Positions 8,440 to 16,741 of a stretch of DNA of 64,000 bases are shown here, in pieces. Origin of the DNA: Hyphomicrobiales bacterium (GTDB lineage: Bacteria; Pseudomonadota; Alphaproteobacteria; Rhizobiales; Rhizobiaceae); the NCBI GenBank assembly GCA_900472295.1, contig UCIA01000004.1, positions 124,001-188,000 of the forward strand, in the 5' to 3' direction. The notes beneath the pieces are model-generated. The model had not been told where the DNA came from. It did not search any database and saw only the letters and a program-made list of their open reading frames with translations. Numbering within the stretch: position 1 is the stretch's first letter; every line of letters starts with the position of its first letter. Made by a program: the position numbers and the translations under genes.

Positions 8440-9372
8440 ATGCCGACCGATCCGCAGCAGACGCCGCAACCGCGCGACTTCGTCGGCTATGGTCCGCATC
8501 CGCCCTTCATGACCTGGCCCGGCGACGTCAAGCTCGCCATCAACCTCGTGCTCAACTACGAGGAAGGCTCTGAATATTCATGGCTGGAAGACGGCCGCAA
8601 CGACAATTGGGGCGAATATAATCTCACCTCGAGCCCGCCGGTGCGCGACCTCGGCACCGAGACGCATTTCGAATATGGCAGCCGCGCCGGCGTCTGGCGC
8701 CTGGCACGGCTCTTCGATCGCTACGATATCCCGATCACCATCTCCGCTTGCGCGGTGGCGCTGGAGCGCAACCCGCCCTTCGTCGAATGGATGAAGGCGC
8801 GGCGGCACGACCTGCTCGGCCACGGCCTGCGCTGGATCGACTACACGACCATGGAGCGCAGCGAGGAAAAGCGCCAACTGCATGACGCTGTCGCGCTTTA
8901 CGAGAAGCTGCTGGGGCGGCGGCCCCTCGGCTGGAACTGCCGCTCGCTGCCCAGCGTCAACACGCGCGATCTGCTCGTTGAGGAAGGCGGCTTCCTCTAC
9001 CACTCCGATCCCTGCAATGACGACCTGCCCTATTTTCTCGATCACGGTGCGACAGAGATCCTGGTCGTGCCCTATTCCAAGACGCTCAACGACAGCCGCT
9101 ATCTGGTGGCGCCGGGCTACAGCAATCCGCGCGACTTTGCCGAGGATTGCCGCTCGGCGATCGATTACATGCTCGACGAGGCGGACGAGATCGGCGGCCG
9201 CATGCTGACGATCGGCATCCATGCGCGCTGGATGGGCCAGCCCAACCGGGCGTCCGGACTGCGCGAGGTGATCGAGCACGTAGACCGGAAACCGGCCGCT
9301 GCCTTCATGCGCCGCGAAGACATTGCCCGGTTCTGGCTGGAGAACCATGCCGGCTTCGAGCGGCGCAGCTGA
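8440..9372 (+). CDS. Polysaccharide deacetylase-fold protein, PuuE/cofactor-independent allantoinase-like
   Basis: The 310-residue protein follows the PuuE pattern closely: an LNYEEGSEYSW stretch near residue 45, GHGLRWIDY in the middle, a long LLVEEGGFLYHSDPCNDDLP block, LVVPYSKTLND, and IGIHARWMGQPNRA near the end. PuuE-type enzymes open cyclic ureides such as allantoin; other members are cyclic imide hydrolases or chitin deacetylase-like. Start ATG 8440 has a GAAGGA ribosome site at 8425-8430. An in-frame upstream extension to 8314 would overlap the epimerase gene and is unlikely. It stands directly before an allantoinase/dihydroorotase homologue, which supports a cyclic ureide or imide substrate. 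The exact substrate cannot be read from sequence. Confidence 0.82.
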   Translation: MPTDPQQTPQPRDFVGYGPHPPFMTWPGDVKLAINLVLNYEEGSEYSWLEDGRNDNWGEYNLTSSPPVRDLGTETHFEYGSRAGVWRLARLFDRYDIPITISACAVALERNPPFVEWMKARRHDLLGHGLRWIDYTTMERSEEKRQLHDAVALYEKLLGRRPLGWNCRSLPSVNTRDLLVEEGGFLYHSDPCNDDLPYFLDHGATEILVVPYSKTLNDSRYLVAPGYSNPRDFAEDCRSAIDYMLDEADEIGGRMLTIGIHARWMGQPNRASGLREVIEHVDRKPAAAFMRREDIARFWLENHAGFERRS

Positions 9373-9387
9373 CGGAATCCATACGCC

Positions 9388-10722
9388 ATGTTCGAAACAC
9401 TGATCCGGGGAGCCATCATCGTCAACGCCGAAGGGTTGGAGCGCCGCGATGTGGGCATCACCGAGGGTCGCATCGCAGCGCTTGTCCAGCCCGGCGAGAC
9501 GGTTTCGGCGAGAACCACCTTCGATACTTCCGGTGCCTGTCTGCTGCCCGGCCTGATCGACGCGCATGCGCATCTGCGCGAGCCCGGACTGACGCACAAG
9601 GAGGACTTTTCCTCCGGCACCCATGCCGCGGCCCTCGGCGGCGTGACGACGGTGCTCAACATGCCGACCGACGATCCCTGGACGGCCACGGCCGAACAGC
9701 TTGCCGACAAGATGGCGATGACCGAGGCCCGCATCCATGTCGATGTCGGCTTGCAGACCGTGGTCAGCCGCGACCTGTCGCTGATCCCTCGCCTGCTCGA
9801 TCTGGCACCGGTGTCGTTCGAACTGTTCACCGCCGATGTGCCCGACGACTTCCTCTTCGCGACGTCCGACGCAATGGCCGGGGCGTTGAACGTTTTCGCC
9901 GGCAGCGACACTTTGATCGGCATCTCGACTGGCGATCAATCGATCCTGACCGGCAGCGCAACGCGCGACCACTCCGGCACCATCGCCGCCTTCCAGGCCA
10001 GCCGGCCGCCGTTGGCCGAAGCCAACGGCATCGCCCGGGCGATCATCGCCGCGGCCTCGGCCGAGACCAGAATTCATGTGCGCCAGATCAATTCCGAAGT
10101 CGGCGTCGAGACATGGAGCCGGCTGCGCGGCATGGCCGACGCCAGCGTCGAGACCACGCCGCAGAACCTTTTCTTTACGGCGCGGGATTACGAGACGCAA
10201 GGCGCCAATCTGAAGGCTTCCCCGCCCCTGCGCTCGCCGCATGACGTCGATGCGCTGCGTGCCGCGCTGAGCACCGGCCTGATCGACATCGTTGCCACCG
10301 ATCATGCGCCGCACTCGCCTGCCGAAAAGGCGGCACCCCATGCCGCCTTCGCCGACATTCCGGGCGGCATGCCAGGGCTGCAGACTCTGTTGCAGACCAT
10401 GCTGAAACTGGTCGGTGAAGGCCTGATCACGCTGCCGGATGTAGTGCGCATGTGCGCGAGCAATCCAGCCGAGCGCTTCGGCCTCGGCCGCCGCAAAGGA
10501 AGGCTCGCGGTTGGATACGATGCCGACATGCTCATCCTCGACCCGCGCCAGTCCAGCACGATCGCCAATGCCGACCAGGTGTCTCGAGCGGGCTACACGC
10601 CGTTCGACGGCTGGACCGTCCAGGCGCGGCTGACAAACGTCTTCCTGCGCGGTCGCGAGATTGTGCGCGAAGGAAAACTGATCGGCCCGAAAATTGGAAC
10701 CATCGTCACCCGGGAAAGCTGA
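9388..10722 (+). CDS. Dihydroorotase/allantoinase-like amidohydrolase with incomplete metal site
   Basis: A 444-residue amidohydrolase. His60 and His62 in DAHAHLREPG and Asp305 in VATDHAPHS are kept, as is the GGVTTVLNMP block. Where relatives have the carboxylated Lys (FKLF), this protein has Glu145 (FELF). The VHAED His motif is replaced by ISTGDQS near 179-185, the HxxHVS His by Gln233 (HVRQINS), and CPHH by TPQN near 257-260. So the ligands of the second metal appear lost, while one metal could still bind. It may be a mononuclear enzyme with changed chemistry or a structural partner of the PuuE-like protein encoded just before it. Family is sure, activity is not. Confidence 0.82.
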   Translation: MFETLIRGAIIVNAEGLERRDVGITEGRIAALVQPGETVSARTTFDTSGACLLPGLIDAHAHLREPGLTHKEDFSSGTHAAALGGVTTVLNMPTDDPWTATAEQLADKMAMTEARIHVDVGLQTVVSRDLSLIPRLLDLAPVSFELFTADVPDDFLFATSDAMAGALNVFAGSDTLIGISTGDQSILTGSATRDHSGTIAAFQASRPPLAEANGIARAIIAAASAETRIHVRQINSEVGVETWSRLRGMADASVETTPQNLFFTARDYETQGANLKASPPLRSPHDVDALRAALSTGLIDIVATDHAPHSPAEKAAPHAAFADIPGGMPGLQTLLQTMLKLVGEGLITLPDVVRMCASNPAERFGLGRRKGRLAVGYDADMLILDPRQSSTIANADQVSRAGYTPFDGWTVQARLTNVFLRGREIVREGKLIGPKIGTIVTRES

Positions 10723-10727
10723 GGACC

Positions 10728-11501
10728 ATGCCCCTTCTCGCCAACAAGACCGTCATCGTCACCGGAGGCAGTTCCGGCATCGGCCGCGCAATAGCGCTGA
10801 AATTCGCGGCCGAGGGAGCGAGCGTCGTCATCGCCGACATGGTCGAGCAGCCGATCGAAGGCGGTGAGAGCACCGTGGAGTTGATCCGCTTGGCCGGCGG
10901 AGCGGCTCTTCACATCCCGACCGACATCTCCGACTGGAGCGCCGTCGACGCACTCGTCGGCGCGACGGCCGCGCGGTTCGGACGGCTCGACGTGATGGTC
11001 AACAATGCCGCGATCTACACCAGCACCAATCTGATCGAAACCACGCCGGCGCAATGGCAGCGCGTCATCGGCGTCAACCTGACCGGCTTCTTCTACTGCT
11101 CGAAACGGGCCGTGATGCAGATGCTCGCCCAGGCGCCGGTCAACGAAACTCGCGGCCGCATCATCAACATCTCCTCGCAGCACGGCATGGTCGCCTGCCC
11201 CGGCGACTTTCCCTATTCGGTCAGCAAGGGCGGCATCGTGCAGATGACGCGGCAGATCGCCGTCGACCACGCCGAAGACCTCATCGTCTGCAACGCCATT
11301 GCACCCGGCAAGATCATCGCCGGCAAGCCGGGCGTGGCCAACGACCCTGACGCGCTCGACTATTCGCACCGTCGCACGCCTTGGCCGCGGCTCGGCCACC
11401 CGAATGACGTGGCAGGCGCCGCACTCTTCCTCGCCAGCGACATGGCAAGCTACGTCACCGGCATCAACCTGATGGTGGATGGCGGATGGATGGCGGGCTG
11501 A
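10728..11501 (+). CDS. SDR family oxidoreductase
   Basis: A 257-residue classical short-chain dehydrogenase with TGGSSGIG at residues 12-19, VNNAA for the NAG motif, Ser in INISSQHG, and YSVSK as the catalytic Tyr/Lys pair. The C-terminus reads TGINLMVDGGW. ATG 10728 follows the stop of the amidohydrolase by five bases, with GAGGAC partly inside that stop, so the gene is co-translated in the operon. It ends the rightward catabolic run. Substrate unknown; it may act on the alcohol or ketone released by ring opening. Confidence 0.88.
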   Translation: MPLLANKTVIVTGGSSGIGRAIALKFAAEGASVVIADMVEQPIEGGESTVELIRLAGGAALHIPTDISDWSAVDALVGATAARFGRLDVMVNNAAIYTSTNLIETTPAQWQRVIGVNLTGFFYCSKRAVMQMLAQAPVNETRGRIINISSQHGMVACPGDFPYSVSKGGIVQMTRQIAVDHAEDLIVCNAIAPGKIIAGKPGVANDPDALDYSHRRTPWPRLGHPNDVAGAALFLASDMASYVTGINLMVDGGWMAG

Positions 11502-11916
11502 ACGAGCAGGCTTAAGCATGACCGCTTCACAGCGCGGTTGGCATCGAAATAAAGGAAGTGACGCCACAGCGTGTAAAGCGCCCGTCTCAAGATCTCGAAG
11601 CAGTTCGCGCTCAGCCAACGGTTAAACAGCTCTAGAGGCCTCCGCGCCGCGATCAATTGGATTTCTGTTGTTTAGTATTTGAATTGCTTGGCGCCGCAGG
11701 CGGTGCCGAGCGTGCGAGGCAGCACCCCCACGCTGAGATTCCGTACAAATCCCGCGGGCCCTTCAATCGCCTGACGGAAATATGGACCCTACCCGGCCAT
11801 TTGGCCGGCGGAATTGCCTCGTCGCTCACTTCACGCCGACGCGGCGGATGGGTCCAGACACCCCAAAGATGACGATAGTTACGATGATCACCGGTCTACC
11901 CTGCGCCGGTCTGCCG
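11502..11916. other. Intergenic stretch between two convergent operons, no convincing gene
   Basis: About 415 bases with only short open frames on both strands. A CCGGCC-ATTT-GGCCGG hairpin lies at 11793-11808 without a T-run, and could help end transcription. On the minus strand, a frame at 11520-11650 encodes a basic, aromatic-rich peptide (LFNRWLSANCFEILRR region) that looks like a gene remnant, but I do not recognise its family. Confidence 0.5.
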
Positions 11917-12918
11917 CTATTTGATGATGCCAATCTTCCTACGATCTATGGTTACGAATACCGCGCAAACCATAACCGTACCCTTGACGATATTCTGGAG
12001 ATATGGATCGACACCGGCCATGTTCATGCCATTCGAAAGCAGAGTGATAATCAGAACGCCCAGCACAGTGCCGACGACACTTCCTACACCTCCGGTCAAA
12101 GGTGTTCCTCCGACCACCACCGCGGCAATGACGTCCAGTTCAAGCCCCTCGCCGAGCTGGGCGGTGGCGGCCATGGCACGAGCGCCCTGCAGCAATCCCG
12201 CAATGCCGCACAAGGCACCGAGAAGCACATACATATAGATTTTCGCGCGCGCGACCGGAATGCCCGTTAAAATGGCGACGCGTTCCCCACCGCCGATTGC
12301 GCGAACCTCGCGCCCGAACACCGTCCTGTTGATGATGCCATAGGCTACAACCGTCAGCACTAGGCCAATGATCACGGAGTGCGGAATGCCCAAAGTCCGA
12401 TTGGTATAGACATCCAGGAATTGCTCATCGTTGATCGAGACGGGGGCGCCGCGGGTGAAAAGAAGCACGACGCCGCGGTAGACCACCATAGCTCCCATGG
12501 TTGCAATGAAGGACGGCACCTTGCCCTTGGCCAGGAGAACGCCATTGATCAATCCGGCAGCAGCACCGACGGCAATGGCGGGAATGATCGCCGCCGCGCC
12601 AAGGCTGTCAGCTGTCAATGCGGTTGCCAATGCGGCGAGTGCAACAATTGAACCTACCGAAAGATCTATTGAACCGGCCATGATGACAAAGGTCATCCCG
12701 AGCGCAGCAACCAGCAGCACCGTGCCCTGTTGAAGCACGATGAGAAGGTTGCTGAAGGTCAGGAAGCGTGGCGAGGCTATCGAGAAGATCACAATGAGCA
12801 GAACAAGCATGGCAAGCGGAAAGCCGCGTTTGACGACTTCGAACCGGCTGGCATTGACGCCAGGTTCCCCGCTTGCGTTCGGTGTTTTAGTGGCGCTCGA
12901 GGTCTTGTTCGTTTCCAT
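11917..12918 (-). CDS. Sugar ABC transporter permease (CUT2 class, RbsC/XylH-like)
   Basis: A 333-residue inner-membrane protein with eight to ten hydrophobic segments. It carries the family motif GSIDLSVGSIVAL near residue 85 and the ELDVIAAVVVGGTPLTGGVG block near residue 260. This permease would form the channel with the ATPase encoded two bases upstream and the binding protein at 14479. The first 30 residues are a hydrophilic cytoplasmic tail. The gene is last in its transporter operon. Confidence 0.92.
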   Translation of the reverse strand: METNKTSSATKTPNASGEPGVNASRFEVVKRGFPLAMLVLLIVIFSIASPRFLTFSNLLIVLQQGTVLLVAALGMTFVIMAGSIDLSVGSIVALAALATALTADSLGAAAIIPAIAVGAAAGLINGVLLAKGKVPSFIATMGAMVVYRGVVLLFTRGAPVSINDEQFLDVYTNRTLGIPHSVIIGLVLTVVAYGIINRTVFGREVRAIGGGERVAILTGIPVARAKIYMYVLLGALCGIAGLLQGARAMAATAQLGEGLELDVIAAVVVGGTPLTGGVGSVVGTVLGVLIITLLSNGMNMAGVDPYLQNIVKGTVMVCAVFVTIDRRKIGIIK

Positions 12919-12920
12919 GG

Positions 12921-14405
12921 TCAGGCCATATGTCCAATGATGTCATGCTCGGTGGCATCGGCTGCCGTCTCGATGCGATGCGTAATTTGTCCTTGCCGGA
13001 GCACCAGCAAGCGGTCCGACACACCGATCAGTTCAGGCATGTCTTCTGAAGACAGGATCACGGCGAGACCCTGCGCCGCCTTCTGCCTGATGATGCGATA
13101 GATTTCCGCGCGGGCGCCGATATCGACGCCGCGTGTAGGATTGTTGAGCAGGAGCAGACGTGGCTGGACAGCGAGGCATTTGCCGATCACCACCTTTTGC
13201 AGATTGCCGCCCGAGAGTGACCGACAAGACGAATCGACGCTTTGTGTCTTGATGCCGATCTGGGCAATGAGGTCACCCGCGATGGCAGTGGCAGCGGCGC
13301 GATCGAAGAACGGCCCATGATGCGGCGGGCGGGCCATCACCAGATTGTCGAGGATACTGAAGTCGGCGATCAGGCCCTCATTGTGACGGTCACCCGGCAG
13401 ATAGGCGACGCCCTGTCCCCAGGCAGACGTCGGGTTTGACGGCGCATATGAACGGCCCGCAAGCGTCATCGAGCCACCACGCACGGGCAAGTCGCCGCAA
13501 ACGGCTGCAAACAGCGCTTCGGCGCCAGCGCCCTTCAATCCGGCAAGGCCGAGGATTTCACCGGCACGCACATTCAGGCTAACGCCGCCGAGTTCGCGCC
13601 CGACGGCGACCTCGCTGGCTTCGAAGACAACAGGCTTGCTTGGATCTCTCGGCGGCCGCGGCGGATAGATGCTTCTCGCGAGCTCGCGCCCCACCATGCG
13701 GCGATGAATTTCATTGGGCTCGATCTCGGTCGTTCGATATGTTCCGACATATTGCCCGTCTTTCAGAATCGTCAATTCATCCGCGACGGCGAGCACCTCG
13801 TCGAGATGATGAGAGACGAAGGCTACGGTCATCCCCTGCCCTTTCAGTTCACTGATGACGCGAAGGACAGCCTGAACCTCTCGATGATCGAGATAGGCGG
13901 TGGATTCGTCGAGAAGGAGGACTTTTGGATTCGTAGACAGCGCTCGAGCGATCTCGATGCATTTCAGCTCGCCGAGATTGAGGCGGCCTGTATCGGCAGA
14001 GACCGATATTTGCGCGCCGATCCGTTCCAGGATCGTTTGCGCCGCGGCTTCCATACGTCTGCGATAGATAAAACCGAGTGGGCCGGCGAACTGCCGCAGG
14101 CGACCGATGAAGATGTTTTCGGCGACAGTCAGCGAACGGTTGATCGTGATTTCCTGGTAGACAAGCGACACGCCAAGGGCCGCCGCACCGATGACACTTG
14201 GTGGCGCATAGCTTGCTTCATCCAAGGTCATGACGCCACTGTCAGGTCGTTCTGCGCCAGCAAGCATACGCAAGGTCGTCGATTTGCCCGCTCCGTTCTC
14301 GCCGACGATGGCGTGAACCATACCGGGCCGAAGCACCACCGATACGCCATCCACGGCACGCGTCTGGCCGTAGCTCTTGAGCAGGTCGCTCGCAGAAAGT
14401 CTCAT
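12921..14405 (-). CDS. Sugar ABC transporter ATP-binding protein (CUT2, two nucleotide-binding domains)
   Basis: A 494-residue duplicated ATPase of the RbsA/MglA type. The first domain has Walker A GENGAGKST at 35-43 and a Walker B region LLLLDESTAYLD. Its signature loop reads LNLGELKCIEIA, which departs from LSGGQ. The second domain has LSGGNLQKVV and then LLLLNNPTRGVD, where the usual DEP is NNP, so its Walker B Asp and catalytic Glu are both replaced. CUT2 ATPases often have one degenerate site, but this change is notable. ATG 14405 starts the conserved N-terminus; an upstream open extension runs into the intergenic stem-loop and is not counted. Confidence 0.92.
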   Translation of the reverse strand: MRLSASDLLKSYGQTRAVDGVSVVLRPGMVHAIVGENGAGKSTTLRMLAGAERPDSGVMTLDEASYAPPSVIGAAALGVSLVYQEITINRSLTVAENIFIGRLRQFAGPLGFIYRRRMEAAAQTILERIGAQISVSADTGRLNLGELKCIEIARALSTNPKVLLLDESTAYLDHREVQAVLRVISELKGQGMTVAFVSHHLDEVLAVADELTILKDGQYVGTYRTTEIEPNEIHRRMVGRELARSIYPPRPPRDPSKPVVFEASEVAVGRELGGVSLNVRAGEILGLAGLKGAGAEALFAAVCGDLPVRGGSMTLAGRSYAPSNPTSAWGQGVAYLPGDRHNEGLIADFSILDNLVMARPPHHGPFFDRAAATAIAGDLIAQIGIKTQSVDSSCRSLSGGNLQKVVIGKCLAVQPRLLLLNNPTRGVDIGARAEIYRIIRQKAAQGLAVILSSEDMPELIGVSDRLLVLRQGQITHRIETAADATEHDIIGHMA

Positions 14406-14434
14406 GAAGTGACTACGCCCAAATGCCAGGCAGT

Positions 14435-14466
14435 GCCTGCCCGCAACCGTGGGATTGCAAGCAGGC
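14435..14466 (-). promoter_or_regulatory. Intercistronic stem-loop after the binding-protein gene
   Basis: The arms GCCTGC (14435-14440) and GCAGGC (14461-14466) pair, with an inner GCAA/TTGC pair. The hairpin lies between the stop of the periplasmic protein gene and the ATPase start. There is no T-run, so it more likely stabilises the upstream mRNA than ends transcription. Similar stem-loops follow the other three binding-protein genes in this window. Confidence 0.5.
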
Positions 14467-14478
14467 TCAACCGTACGT

Positions 14479-15546
14479 TCAGTTGCTATACTGCATCTCG
14501 AAAACGGCTGGCTTGGCGTCCTTGTTGTAGAAGCGAGAGTGCTGCCGGAAATCATATGTCGGCACGCCCCCGGGAAAGTCCTTCTCGAACTGCGCAACGC
14601 GGTCCTTGGTCAGCGGCAGCAGCTTCAGCTTGACATTGTCGGCGTCCGCGGGAACCGGAATACCCTTGATCTGATCGAAAAGCGCGACAAGGGCGAAGCC
14701 GCCCTGAAGCCAATGACCGCCAATATCGAAAAGCAGGTCGCCGGACTTTACCGCATCGACATTCTCGGGGTTGAGATCCATTCCGACGACCATAACGTCC
14801 TTGCCGGGCGCTTTCCCATGGTTCTTGAGTGCAGCCATCACGCCGGTCGCGGTGCCGCCGTTCGCGGCCCAGACACCCGTGATGTCCGGGTTGCCCTGAA
14901 AGAGGGATTCAAATGCGGTCTGCGACGTATCACGGACGAAATTGCCATCGACTTCGCCGGCGACGCGCACATCGCGCGCTTCCTTGAGAGCGTCTTGCAG
15001 CCCTTTGCGGCGATCAATGGCGACCGAGGTGCCGGCGGTGCCGTTCACCACGCCGATCACTTTCTTGCCATCAGGCCCCGGCTTGATCGCGGCGAACAGC
15101 GCCTTGGCCATTTGGTATCCGGCGTCCTCATCGCTCGGCCCGATAAAGGCGATGTAATTGGGGAAGCGCTCGGTTTGAGGCGAAAAATCCGGATAGCTGT
15201 CGGTGAGGATGACCGGTATCTCGGCTTCCTTCGCCAGGGTCAGCCCGCGAGCGGCAGTGGCCCAATAGGGCGTGAAAACAATGCCGTCGACCTTCTGGGC
15301 CGCTAGGTCCTCAAGCGACTTGACCATCTGGTCAGGCTTGTTGTCGGCATTGAGGACGACGAGCTTCACACCAAGCTCATCGGCTCCCTTCTTCATGAAA
15401 GCGACATAGCTGTTCCAGAATTGCGCATCCAGGGTCGGCACGACAACGCCGACCGTGGGTTGATCGGCAGCGACAGCCGCCGTTGACAAGAAGGCCGCGG
15501 CAGCGGCGCCGACAAGGGCCGATTTCAGCTTCGACGAGAAAGACAT
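14479..15546 (-). CDS. Sugar ABC transporter substrate-binding protein
   Basis: A 355-residue periplasmic binding protein of the RbsB/LacI-like family. The N-terminus is a clear Sec signal peptide: basic SSKLKS, hydrophobic Ala-rich core, and cleavage probably after AAVAA near residue 27. Mature blocks such as VGVVVPTLDAQFWN and a TPYWATAARG stretch fit sugar-binding members. ATG 15546 has a near-perfect GGAGG ribosome site six bases upstream; an in-frame extension further upstream is not needed. It heads the operon with ATPase and permease, and is divergent from a DeoR regulator that probably controls it. Confidence 0.93.
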   Translation of the reverse strand: MSFSSKLKSALVGAAAAAFLSTAAVAADQPTVGVVVPTLDAQFWNSYVAFMKKGADELGVKLVVLNADNKPDQMVKSLEDLAAQKVDGIVFTPYWATAARGLTLAKEAEIPVILTDSYPDFSPQTERFPNYIAFIGPSDEDAGYQMAKALFAAIKPGPDGKKVIGVVNGTAGTSVAIDRRKGLQDALKEARDVRVAGEVDGNFVRDTSQTAFESLFQGNPDITGVWAANGGTATGVMAALKNHGKAPGKDVMVVGMDLNPENVDAVKSGDLLFDIGGHWLQGGFALVALFDQIKGIPVPADADNVKLKLLPLTKDRVAQFEKDFPGGVPTYDFRQHSRFYNKDAKPAVFEMQYSN

Positions 15547-15613
15547 GGTTCCTCCAACCCGGTTCGCAACAGAGCCCAAACGCTCTGAATCGCTGACATA
15601 ATTCCCATTTTTT

Positions 15614-15636
15614 TGACAAGAACTGCGCACTTGTCA
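15614..15636. promoter_or_regulatory. Inverted repeat, candidate operator
   Basis: TGACAAG and CTTGTCA form perfect seven-base arms separated by nine bases in the space between the divergent binding-protein and DeoR-type genes. The size and position suit a dimeric repressor site, but no protein can be assigned by sequence alone. Confidence 0.45.
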
Positions 15637-15642
15637 GTGCCA

Positions 15643-15699
15643 ATTGACGATGATTGACGATCATCGCTTATCACATATGGTCAAAATCAGTCAAAATAA
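15643..15699. promoter_or_regulatory. Two pairs of 10-base tandem repeats, candidate DeoR-type operators
   Basis: ATTGACGATG (15643-15652) is followed immediately by ATTGACGATC (15653-15662). GTCAAAATCA (15680-15689) is followed immediately by GTCAAAATAA (15690-15699). One-turn spaced direct repeats are a known pattern for DeoR-family repressors. Both pairs lie between the sugar transporter operon and the DeoR-type gene at 15842, which is the most likely binding protein. Confidence 0.5.
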
Positions 15700-15841
15700 T
15701 TCTAATAAGGCCAAAAGCGATAGGAATTCGCTCATCGCCATGACAAACCAGTGGGCTCGCCGAATGAATTCGTGATATTCGCGATGCTGGGCTCGCCATG
15801 ATTCCGGCGAGCGCGTTGCTTCACTGTGCGGAGATACGGAC

Positions 15842-16741
15842 GTGGCAAGGAATGTTCGAAAATCAACGGTGGAAGATACCGGACCCTCGGCGTCCGCCGG
15901 GTCATGGGAAGACGATGGCGGGCGCGGGCGGGTCGATCTGATACCGGCCAAGCGCCATGCTTTCATTCTCGAATGCCTTAAACGGGAAGGAACCGTCGGC
16001 GTTCAGGAACTCATCGATCTCATCGGCGCGTCACCCTCGACCATACGGCGCGACCTCGAGACGCTTGAACGGCAGGGGGCATTGGAGCGAACGCATGGCG
16101 GGGCGATGCTTCAACGCACGGAACTCGCCACCTTCGAGCCGGATCTCGCCACTGCCGCACACTTCGCCAGGGCTGAGAAGGAGGCCATAGGAGCGGCCAT
16201 GATGTCGGAACTTCGCCCCGGGCAGAGTGTCATTTTCGACGCAAGCACGACTGTCCTGGAAGTCGCCCGCGCCATCGCCGCAGCGCCCATCGCGCTTACG
16301 GCCGTCACCAACAGTCTCGCGATCGCGCAGATACTCGCAACCGTGCCGGGCGTACGCCTCGTCATGCTTGGGGGCACCTGCAAGCCGGGTTCTCTAACTC
16401 TGGTTGGCCAGCCTGGCGAGAATTTCCTGCGTACCATCCACGCCGATGTAGCAATTCTGGGCACTCATGCCATCACCGGGGATATGCTCACGGAGACCTC
16501 GCTTGAGGTCGCGGCGATGAAGCAGGCGATGATCGCCGCGGCGCGCCGGGTGGTCGTGCTTGCCGACAATTCCAAATTCACCACTCCCAATTTCTGCACC
16601 ATCTGCCGCTTGGCCGACATCCACCAGATCATTACCGATGACGGCATCGATCAGGCCAACCTCACCAATCTTCGGACGCTCGATGTGAACGTCCGCGTCG
16701 TGCGCGTCAGCCGTTCGGGTTCTTCAGTTGAGCGCTCTTGA
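15842..16741 (+). CDS. DeoR/GlpR family transcriptional regulator
   Basis: A 299-residue regulator. After a variable 35-residue N-terminal extension comes the DeoR winged helix (VQELIDLIGASPSTIRRDLE, residues 54-73), followed by the family box RTHGGAM. The rest is the DeoRC sensor domain, with the DASTT and NSLAIA motifs that bind sugar phosphates. The start is GTG 15842 with a GGAGA ribosome site; no ATG is available near the conserved N-terminus. Its stop overlaps the kinase gene start, so it is co-transcribed with the four-carbon acid genes. It likely represses both this operon and the divergent transporter in response to a phosphorylated intermediate. Confidence 0.9.
   Translation: MARNVRKSTVEDTGPSASAGSWEDDGGRGRVDLIPAKRHAFILECLKREGTVGVQELIDLIGASPSTIRRDLETLERQGALERTHGGAMLQRTELATFEPDLATAAHFARAEKEAIGAAMMSELRPGQSVIFDASTTVLEVARAIAAAPIALTAVTNSLAIAQILATVPGVRLVMLGGTCKPGSLTLVGQPGENFLRTIHADVAILGTHAITGDMLTETSLEVAAMKQAMIAAARRVVVLADNSKFTTPNFCTICRLADIHQIITDDGIDQANLTNLRTLDVNVRVVRVSRSGSSVERS

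Noticed and set aside
8578..10341. 587-codon open frame on the minus strand
   Set aside because: It mirrors the PuuE-like and amidohydrolase genes, whose motifs are clear on the plus strand.
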